Below are positions 35,831-44,614 of a stretch of 64,000 bases of DNA, piece after piece; positions within the stretch are counted from its first letter, which is position 1; each line of letters begins with the position of its first letter. The stretch spans positions 13,850,618 to 13,914,617 of the forward strand of contig JAZBQD010000013.1 in the NCBI GenBank assembly GCA_036583965.1, in the 5' to 3' direction. Under the pieces are notes generated by a model. It did no database searches, had not been told where the DNA came from, and saw only the letters and a program-made list of their open reading frames with translations. A program made the translations under genes and the position numbers. Source of the stretch: Prunella strophiata. Taxonomy: Eukaryota > Chordata > Aves > Passeriformes > Prunellidae.

Positions 35831-36606
35831 AGGCAGGTGCATTTCCACCAGATTGTGAGAGCAGGATCAGGCAGCCAGGTGCATTTCCACCAGACATGGA
35901 CAGCAGGATCAGGCAGCCAGGTGCATTTCCCTCCAGACATGGACAGCAGGATCAGGCAGCCAGGTGCATTCCCCCCAGACATGGACAGCAGGATCAGGCA
36001 GCCAGGTGCATCCCCAGCAGACATGGACAGCAGGATCAGCAGCCAGGTGCATTTCCACCAGACATGGACAGCAGGATCAGGCAGCCAGGTGCATTTCCCC
36101 CAGACATGGACAGCAGGATCAGGCAGCCAGGTGCATTTCCCCCAGACATGGACAGCAGGATCAGGCAGCCAGGTGCATTTCCACCAGACATGGACAGCAG
36201 GATCAGGCAGCCAGGTGCATTCCCTCCAGACATGGACAGCAGGATCAGGCAGCCAGGTGCATTCCCCCCAGACATGGACAGCAGGATCAGGCAGCCAGGT
36301 GCATCCCCAGCAGACATGGACAGCAGGATCAGGCAGCCAGGTGCATTTCCACCAGACATGGACAGCAGGATCAGGCAGCCAGGTGCATTCCCCCCAGAGT
36401 GCATTTCCCCCAGACATGGACAGCAGGATCAGGCAGCCAGGTGCATTTCCACCAGACATGGACAGCAGGATCAGGCAGCCAGGTGCATCCCCACCAGACA
36501 TGGGCAGCAGGATCAGGCAGCCAGGTGCATTTCCACCAGACATGGACAGCAGGATCAGGCAGCCAGGTGCATTCCCCCCAGACATGGACAACAGGATCAG
36601 GCAGCC
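35831..36606 (+). repeat. Diverged 42-bp minisatellite, ~18.5 units with higher-order order
   Basis: About 18 units of the 42-bp family are present, but here the pyrimidine part varies: TTTCCACC, TTTCCCTCC or TTCCCTCC, TTCCCCCC, TCCCCAGC and TTTCCCCC versions alternate. The series ACC, CTCC, CCCC, AGC, ACC at units starting near 35878 recurs at units starting near 36172. This is an offset of 294 bp, or seven units. One unit lacks a base in GGCAGCC (near 36038), and a partial extra piece of about 16 bp is inserted near 36399. Edge units are degenerate (GATTGTGAGAG near 35851, GACAACAGG near 36588), as expected at the ends of an older array. Open frames across it are artefacts of the period. 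Confidence 0.95.
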
Positions 36607-39066
36607 CTTGGGAGTGCCCTGCTCTCACTCCTTGCTTGGCTTGGCAAGTTCTTACTCTGAGGAAAACTGAAGTGAACCTGAGAGCTGAGTTTGGGAACTC
36701 CCATCTTGGGGTGGCACAAGGTCAGAGATGCCAGAGGTGGGGCTGGGGGCTGCTGCCTTTGTCCACTTGCAGCTGCTTTGTCACCTCCTTCGTCACCTGC
36801 TTACTGAAGTGACAGATGTGTAACACAACTCACAGAGAGATAGATCACCTGAAACATTCAGCATGAGCCTGTCTACCTTGGCCTTGCTTTTTTTTCCTTC
36901 TTCTCCATCTAGATTAATCTGTCCCTTCTCATTCCAAAGAAAAAATTGGTTCTGGGTCAAAATAAATTTGATACTTTTTCATACAGTGCTGGTATTGCTT
37001 ATACTGGTACTTATATGCTTATACTTTTATGATATCACCACTAGAAATTTTGGGTTTAATAATAGAATACCAGGATAAAAATTCCCCTGCTTATCATTTA
37101 AATAAATTCTGAGTAAGAATTACAGCATCAAGAATACTTTGCAGTTAGGTATCACAATTTAAAATAGCTAAGGGCTGTTAATATTGGTCCAGTAATGCTC
37201 TCCTGTTGATACCTGTGTGCAATGTTTGTTGACATTAATAAACAGCTGCAAGCCAAGTCTCTCATGAGGACAGGCACCAGTCAGGTACTTTTGTAAAGGT
37301 ACTGCTTGTTATCACAATTCAGAGAAGCTGTGATTGACTCAGAGTAGAAGATTAAAAAAAGACTAAGAAGTAGCTTCAACTATATTAATTTGAGATTTTA
37401 TTCTGGAACAAAGTATTCTGGCTTGTAACTCTTACAGAAACACATGCAATTATTGGGAGGTTTTTTTCATGGCAATTTTACTTCCATTAAAGCTCTGAAA
37501 AACCCATCAATATTTGTCAAATGAAAAAAGCTAAAATGATAGAGAAAAATGTATTGAGCAATTGTATAAATTGAGGGAAGAAAATCTACCATACTTTCCT
37601 GATTACAATTTTACAGTCAGATCTCAATTTCAATCAAGTTACAAGCCCAGCATTATAAGCATTGTTCAGTAATATAGCAAGTGACAGCTCCTGTCCCAAA
37701 GAGATCAGCTTATTAATATAATTTGATTTATAAGATGCAGTAATTATATTATGCATGAAACTTGCCTCTAATGATGCCAAGAGCTATACATTGATCTCTA
37801 AAATGGAATTCTGTGCTAGTATTTAGTTACACATTCTCCAATGAATGCGTTTGCAATCTATGGATGTTCACAGTGTAGGACCAAAAGTAATTTCAGATAA
37901 CCTAACTTATTTTTCTACAAAAAGCAAATGGATTTGTTTGTCTATTTATTTGTTTGTTTATTTAAACAAACTTATCAGGTGTGAAAACCTTATTTGCTGT
38001 AGGACCAGGACCAGAAACAGCCAGTATCTGTGGGGTCCCTAAAGTGGTCTTGCATAGTCTGAAATGATGAAATCCAATTGAAAACCACTGGACTGGATTA
38101 GGTGAACCAGGAACTGAATGAAAGGATTCAAAGGGCTGGAGAAGGGAGTAACTGGGCAGTGTGTGATGATAGAAATGCCACCTTGCTCTGACATTGGGGG
38201 CATATGGAGAACTGCACTATGTTTGCATTCAAAAAAATCTCCCACTTCATTGAAAAATAAAACATACAAGGAAGGGTAGGTGGAACATGTGAATTCTAGT
38301 GTCATTTAGAAATACTTCTGAAGAACATGGGCTGAAATGTCATAATATTATCTTTAACACCATTAAACTTTCTAAGAATTCAATCAATGTACTCCTTGCA
38401 ATTACATAATTAAAACTCAGAATAAAATAGTATTGCTGTTTTATGACCATCATTACATAATGAGTGGTTTTATGGTAATCTCAGCTAATTCTCAGTTTGG
38501 GTACTTTAAAAAAGCTGATTTCCACAGTATCACTCATGATTTTGATTCAGAATTCTTCAAAATAAAGAGGAATTCTTTCAAAGATGTTGTTTGTGGTTTC
38601 CTCTTTTGAAAAGATTTGAGAGGGATTTTCCTTTTGAAAGTGTTCAATGAAAGCTTAAAAACTCAGAAACTGCAGAATGAAATTTTTTTTAGAGACATAA
38701 ACAGCTAGCTTCAAGCTGACTAATAGAAATGCTCAGCACAAAGTGATTCTTAATGAAGATGATAAGCCCCAGAAAATAACCATTTATGGGCAATATATAA
38801 CTTAAAACAGCAGCTCAATCACAGAGCCGCTGCCTCCCACACACCACATTCCGTGCTGTGCATCCTGAGATCTGGAGCATGAAAGACAGCCTAAGGAAGA
38901 GAAAGGAAAAAAAACTGGAAAGAAATAAATCTCTGTGTGTGTATCCATTGTGACTCTCAAATATTGGTTCAGTTTGAGCAGCTCTGTTTGCCAGAGCTGC
39001 CTCAGCCATTTCCCTGGGAGATGCTCTGCAGCTCAGAGCCTTTCTTCCTCTCATGCCAGCCCTTCT
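36607..39066. other. Unique, A+T-rich non-coding sequence
   Basis: No gene recognised in about 2.5 kb. A G-rich patch follows the minisatellite (about 36710-36755). A TTTG-rich low-complexity stretch at 37932-37971 ends in a perfect inverted repeat. The remainder is A+T-rich without an obvious feature. Confidence 0.6.
37952..37971. repeat. Perfect 9-bp inverted repeat, FOX-like half-sites
   Basis: GTTTGTTTA and TAAACAAAC face each other across a two-base TT spacer. Each arm contains TGTTTA or its complement, which matches the core of the forkhead family site. It lies at the end of a TTTG-rich low-complexity run, so the symmetry may simply come from simple-sequence drift. Confidence 0.85.
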
Positions 39067-39234
39067 CATCCCAGCTCCTCCATCCCAGCCCTTCCATCCC
39101 AGCCCCTCCATCCCACCTCTCCCATCCCAGCCCTTCCATCCCAGCCCCTCCATCCCACCTCTTCCATCCCACCTCTTCCATCCCAGCCCCTCCATCCCAC
39201 CTCTTCCATCCCACCTCTTCCATCCCAGCTCCTC
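39067..39234 (+). repeat. 14-bp minisatellite, 12 units, with a 42-bp super-period
   Basis: Exactly twelve 14-bp units (168 bp) each begin CATCCC and continue with variants of AGCCCCTC, AGCCCTTC, AGCTCCTC or ACCTCTTC. The variants repeat in a three-unit order (for example AGCCCCTC, ACCTCTTC, ACCTCTTC twice in a row), giving a 42-bp super-period. The tract is nearly pure C/T plus A. Overlapping open frames of 91-140 codons on both strands encode tryptophan/glycine-rich or proline/serine-rich repeats and are artefacts of the 42-bp super-period. Confidence 0.95.
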
Positions 39235-39541
39235 CATCCCTGTGCCCCCTGCCCAGCGAGGTCCCCTCCCAGGCAGGACCCCTCACTCCTGCGGGTTTAG
39301 CTCTGTTTTGTTGAAGACAACATTCTGAGAGGAATGGCAGCAATCAGCAAACACAAATCCTGCCCAGAGCAGTCCTGGGCACCTGCAGGAACCCCACCAG
39401 GCACCAGCTGCACTTGGTGTCACACCCACACATCCCAACTGCAGAAACACCCACACCTCACCCTGCAATCCCTCTGCTTGTGTAGATGAACAACAGCTAA
39501 GAAAACAAATTACTGGAAAGCCCTCAGATTATTTGGTTTTC

Positions 39542-39572
39542 TGATTGATTATGTGTTAATTGATTGATTAAC
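39542..39572 (+). promoter_or_regulatory. Candidate homeodomain-site cluster
   Basis: Two identical TGATTGATTA 10-mers lie at 39542-39551 and 39561-39570. TGATTGAT is the form of a PBX-HOX composite site. The second copy is embedded in GTTAAT-TGATTG-ATTAAC (39555-39572), an inverted repeat of GTTAAT. The motifs are seen directly, but binding or function is inference from consensus sequences. A+T-rich motifs of this length do occur by chance in 64 kb. Confidence 0.2.
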
Positions 39573-40494
39573 CTGCCAGGCCGAGTTCAGCAGCAGAAAA
39601 CAGCACAGAGATAAGGCAAAAGGAAGTATCATATTCACATCTGAACTCCTGACCAAGTTGAGAGGCTCCTCTCAATTCTCAGAGTCATGAAAAGAGATTT
39701 AAAATAAAACCCCCACACATACTGCACTTTAATCCAAATAGGTTATAGTTCAAGCTGAGTCTGCCATACACTGGGAGCAGCTGTGTATGGATCTGTGAAT
39801 ATAAGGTTCTCATTAGATTTTCATGCTCCTTTTCTGGTCTGTGAACAGTGTCTTAATTTATGCTAAAACAATCTGCTGGAACCATTCATTCATCTCACTT
39901 TTCAGGTTCATAAACATTTGCTCCTCCTCTGGATATGATATTCTGGTTTTTGTTTTCTTTCCTGCCTGCACATGAGGTAAAAACAAAGTCTTTTGCATAG
40001 TAAGCAGCAAGAGATTCCTTCAGGAAAGTTATCATTCAATGTCATTATATAATTCTCTTCAAATGTGAACACATTGGTGTGTGCTTCCACAAATCTTCCT
40101 ACCTTTTCTAGCTTTTAATAGCTTACTTTTAAAGCAGAGGCACTCCACATAGTGGGAGCCAAAAAGTACATTAGTGAATTCATCTAAGAGAAGTGTGCTG
40201 TTAAATAACATGCAGACTAATTAATGTAAATGCCATGGTGAGAACATGCTGACATTGTTGAAGTTAATGATCCAGCTGCATTATCATTTCCAACACTGTA
40301 ATGTTGAGAAAACCCAAGAAACTTGGTTTTCTGCATTCTGGCACAGCATTTTCACTGGGCATTTTTCAGAGACGGCTAAGCAGGCTTTCTACACTCCAGT
40401 AAAGACCACTGTGAATTTATCATGGAATTTGGGACAATAGATTTACTTTACCTACAGCCTTGAGCAAATTTTAGCATTCTGTTTGACAGGTCAG

Positions 40495-40525
40495 AGCTCT
40501 CACCCACCTCAGAGGGGTGAGAGCT
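40495..40525. repeat. Perfect 11-bp inverted repeat (hairpin-capable)
   Basis: AGCTCTCACCC (40495-40505) and GGGTGAGAGCT (40515-40525) are exact reverse complements separated by a nine-base loop. The stem is GC-rich for this region. The stem is too short for a microRNA precursor, and no T-run follows that would suggest a termination signal. Confidence 0.9.
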
Positions 40526-41567
40526 ACTCATGACCTACTGCCATGCCTCCATCCTCTCACATGCATATTACATTATTATATTTGTGCATATAAACAATAT
40601 TCAATGTACAACATTATGAGGAAAGAGAGCCCTTTTGCCAGACTGACCTGGACCATGCAAAAACCAGCTGTCTGCTTCTCACCCATGGATATTCTGTAGC
40701 TGGAACACCACTGATAGTTCTGGTGAAGACAGGTAGAGGGGAAGGCACATGCACTGCCTTGGTTCTTAATAACAGCAGAGGCAAAAAAGCACCCATCCTG
40801 CCTGCTAGGCAAAAGAAGGAGATGCTATTCAAAGTTTATGAGGGAGCTGTTCTGTGGAATAATTGCTTGTCATTTCTGTATAATTACATTTTTAGTGAAA
40901 CTGCTCTTCAGACAAGATATGAGATCTGAAGCATGGGCACTTCTCACCCTCTTGTCTGGGTGCGTGGCAATGGAGGAGGCTTCTGAAAAGTCAGAAATCC
41001 ACACCAGCAACACACAGTACTCTCAAAGAAAATGAATAAAAGAACACGGTGCTCTAAATGGCTTAAAGAACAGGACAGCCAGTGATGAGTCTTGGTTCGT
41101 TTCATCAGGAGTGTTTTTGCTGCTAATTTTCATGGTCCAGGATGAGTGGCAGTGCTTTAAAAGCAGCAGAAAATCACAATGAAAACAATGCAACATCATG
41201 GCCTCAGTTCATACTGCACCAGCCAGGAATCACTGCCATCTTATTTCAGCAGGGCTGAACAGCCCTGACTCACAAATGCATTCAGCCACCAAAGGACTTT
41301 ATTCACTGGGAAAATGAAGCTCATATGTTCCAGCCCCTGTCTCCAGCAGTGCTGCCATATATTCCTTTTCTACCTAAGTGTGATTCATTTTACAGTTTTA
41401 GAATTTCCTTTCAGCTACAAGTCCTGCACAGGGACTGCTACTTAGAAAGGATAAAAATGGCAAGCACAGTTGGCCATTTTGCCTAAAGCTACTCAGACCC
41501 AGCCTTTCTTTGAAATCACAGCAACACAGATTACATAGGCCAAGGGAGAGATCTGATAAGGCCCCAG

Positions 41568-41585
41568 GCAGACAGACAGACAGAC
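41568..41585 (+). repeat. (CAGA)n microsatellite
   Basis: Four to five CAGA steps in tandem form a short tetranucleotide repeat. A related CAGACA sequence appears in the hairpin about 260 bp to the right. Confidence 0.8.
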
Positions 41586-41832
41586 CTCTTCCTCTCATGG
41601 CTTTTTCTATGACCAGACAATTACTTTGAAGATTATGCTCTAGGGAGAGATTTTCTAGAGATCTCAGATATGCTCTAAATTCCAAAAACAAAGGTACAGA
41701 TTCTAAAAAAGTACTCAGTGTTGGAAAAATACCAAATACAAAATAAGATACTACAATAAAATCACATTTTATGAGAAAATTGAATTGTTAAACTGGTTTT
41801 TTTTTTTCCCTTTCCTGTAATTTGAGTTTTTT

Positions 41833-41855
41833 TGACAGACAGTGTGTGTCTGTCA
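41833..41855. repeat. Perfect 9-bp inverted repeat
   Basis: TGACAGACA (41833-41841) and TGTCTGTCA (41847-41855) are reverse complements around a five-base GTGTG loop. The arms contain TGACAG, the core of MEIS/TGIF sites. No further evidence of function is present. Confidence 0.85.
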
Positions 41856-44490
41856 GCCTTTCTTTTGTTGTTGAAAAACACTGTCAGAAATGGGGGCATC
41901 AAGAGTATGCCTTATGCCATCCAATCCAGCCTTTCAACACAGAGTAGTTGGTTTCAGAAAGATAGCAGCTTCAAAGAAATATGTTGGCCTAAATTTCACT
42001 TATTCTGCTATGAAGGAATGAAATTACTTGCCCAAAGGAATTTTAAGCTACTCCAAGCCAAAGTCGACATAATTTCAACTCTGGAGGTTTCATGGGAGAT
42101 GTTTGAGTCATGTCCAAACTCTCAGTTCAGAGTTACCTACAGAAACCCAAACAATTGTGGGTCTTACTGAGATGACACCCCAGTTCTTAGCTGCCAAACC
42201 ATCCTCCTTTTCTGAAGGTCACTGAAAATTCTTTCCAGTGAAATGAACAGAGGATTTGGAAGACCAGAAAGTTTTTATATCAATTTGAAGTCCGCAATGA
42301 AAGTTACAAAATGATAGGTCTATTTCAATGCTAATCACAGCTTTGATCCTCCTCATTGAGTGCATGTACAAAGAACCTTTGGTGGACTACACGGCAGCTA
42401 ATTTGAGGATACCAATATATCATACTACTTCTCCAAGGATTTTTTAAACTGACCCTTTATTGCCTCTTTTTATCTCTTAAAAGCTAATGTCACTACAGCC
42501 CTGGCAGAGTGTCACTGCGTAAAGCTTCCAGCTCTCAGTAGCCTTTGGAAGAGCATTCCCATGGTAACACTTCAAATCTGATGGCTACATCCTTTCAGCA
42601 CAATAAGCTTAATATCAGATGCTTGAGCCATCTGTCCAGCTCCTCAATTAACATAGTTAGCTACTGAAACTTCAGCAATTACTGAAATCACACTGCAATC
42701 AAGGAACAAATCCACAACACAAAAGCAGGACAAAGGAAACCTTAAAGCCACATTCAAGCAGAGCTGGTATGAGTGAAAAGAGAAGGAGAACTACTTCATC
42801 CAGAATTAAATGCAATCAGAACTTAATCTGGCCCATAATATCGGCCTCAAGTCCTCATTTGGACTGTGAAGCAGCTGGAATCCTGTTCTCATTACTGTAA
42901 ATGACTGTGGTGCAAGGAAACAGAAAACCAAGCTCAGCACTTGTGTCCTCTATAAATAAACTCGAGAAACACCTTGGGACTGAGACGAAAGCAGAGCAGC
43001 CTAAGGCTTGGACTTGAGAAGGAAGATGCCCTTTCCTGCTAGCTTTGGACTTGAGGTAAATGCCATGCAGTCATCTGGATATATTAAAAACCTGGTAGAT
43101 AAAAGTACACTGAGCACAATCAAAGCCGAGATCTGTGGATCCAGAGTGCAAATCACTGTCTCAGAGCAGGCAAACAGGGGCCCAGAGAGGCCAGCAAGCA
43201 GCTCAGGCTCTGTGAGAGCCCAGCAGTGGCAGCACAGGTCTGTGGGGACAGCACCTGCAGGGAGCTGGGCACAGAGGAGCCCGTGGGAAGGGCAGGGCTG
43301 GGCTGGCTGCAGCCAGGGCACTCGGGGCTGGGGCTGGCTGCAGTGCCAGCCCTGAGCCTCAGTGCCAGCCCTCAGCTGGTCTTGGCTGCTCTCCTGCAGG
43401 GCCAGGGGCAGGGCCCCCCTCACCTGCCTGTAAATTCAGAGGTCTTCAACCAGTTATCTGCACCACCTCAGTAGTCCTCAGAGGGACACAGGCATTTCTA
43501 AAGCATGACTTATATGGCACTTTAGGCATTTACTGTAGAATAAGACAAATCATTCCCTATTTCTCTCCATGGGCTATAAAAGCACTCTGAACGCTCAGCT
43601 CAGGATGTCTCTACAGTGGATATCTAAATTAAGGCAGCAGAGTTCTACCTTAGAGTACTCTGCTGATTGTGTGAACTGCTTTCTTGGTTTACAGGGATCA
43701 CAGATTTCATGAAACCAATGATACTTTCATACTACAGCTGCAAGATCTGCACTGCTAAGCCCATGCTAAAGCACTACAAAAAGATGCTCAAGATCTTGCC
43801 CTGCCAGAAACAGCAGCCTGTTACCACTCCTGAGCTCAGCACAGCCTTCTGTTTGCAGCAAGAAAAATTCTGCTCCAAGCTATAAGAAAACTGTATGAAA
43901 CTACCAAACAATAAGTTTATGTCAAAAGACATTATGGTGACACATGTCAGCAAAAGAAAGGCAAGGTACAAATGAATGCACTGGTAGCAGTTTGTCCCCT
44001 CACAGCAAGCACTGCTGCATGGCATTTCATCTTTCAGCTCACGCTGGGTTTGATATTTGAGTGTCACTGTCAGCCCTGAGTATTTCAGGTAGTGCTCCTC
44101 TTTCTTGGATTTAATCCATTAAGGGAGGCAGTAAAGCCCAGGTGTCTTCCCATAAAGCTGTTTGTTTTGCTGTCTCACATTCCCAGTCTCACACTCCACC
44201 TGTAAGTGAAGAAAAGTTCACTTTGCAGAGAGCTGAGGGGTCTCCCTTTAATCAGCCTGGGCTTTTCCCTCAAGTCACTTCTCAGTCTGCTGCACAAATT
44301 CTGTCTGTCCCCGCCAGGCTCTCTGTCTGTCCTGTAGCTTGCTACATTGCCTCCACCTGGACTCACAAGCCCGTTAATCACAAATCCACGTGTGCTTAAG
44401 GCAGCGTCCACGAGCTGTCCTTTGCACAGAAACTCAGAGCCATGCCAGCCTTCAGCAGCTCCCCGGAGCCAGTTCCTCCTGAGCCAGGGC

Positions 44491-44614
44491 CAGTTCTTCC
44501 CCCAGACCCAGAGGTCAGTTCCCCCAGACCCAGGCTCAGTTCCCCCCCAGACCCAGGGCTCAGTTCCCCCAGACCCAGGGCTCAGTTCCCCCCAGACCCA
44601 GGGCTCAGTTCCCC
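44491..44614 (+). repeat. GC-rich minisatellite, five units of 21-25 bp
   Basis: Units starting CAGTTC at 44491, 44516, 44537, 44561, 44583 and a partial at 44606 carry a C-run followed by AGACCCAGGGCT or a variant. Unit length (25, 21, 24, 22, 23) varies largely with the C-run, which suggests slippage. The minus strand has repeated G-runs. Proline/glutamine-rich and glycine/tryptophan-rich open frames across it are repeat artefacts. The adjacent left sequence (from about 44470) looks like a further degenerate unit. Confidence 0.92.

Larger units (their letters stand above)
39235..44490. other. Unique non-coding sequence
   Basis: No gene recognised in about 5.2 kb. It contains a homeodomain-motif-rich spot at 39542-39572, a perfect 11-bp hairpin at 40495-40525, a (CAGA)n patch at 41568-41585, a 9-bp hairpin at 41833-41855 and a GC-rich, CpG-poor pocket at about 43140-43440. 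The opposite-strand open frames at 43000-43425 are mutually overlapping and show no family features. Confidence 0.6.

Noticed and set aside
35702..36812. Repetitive frames of 254-322 codons over the diverged 42-bp array
   Set aside because: Same period artefact as the left array. Frames shift between block types wherever a unit has a one-base indel, with no sign of selection to keep one frame.
38815..39343. Glycine/tryptophan/methionine-rich and proline/serine-rich frames near 39 kb
   Set aside because: These are translations of the 14-bp array with its 42-bp super-period on opposite strands.
43001..43474. Overlapping 82-140 codon frames in a GC-rich pocket as an exon
   Set aside because: Frames are open on both strands together, the composition follows local GC content, and no domain or convincing splice-site context is seen.
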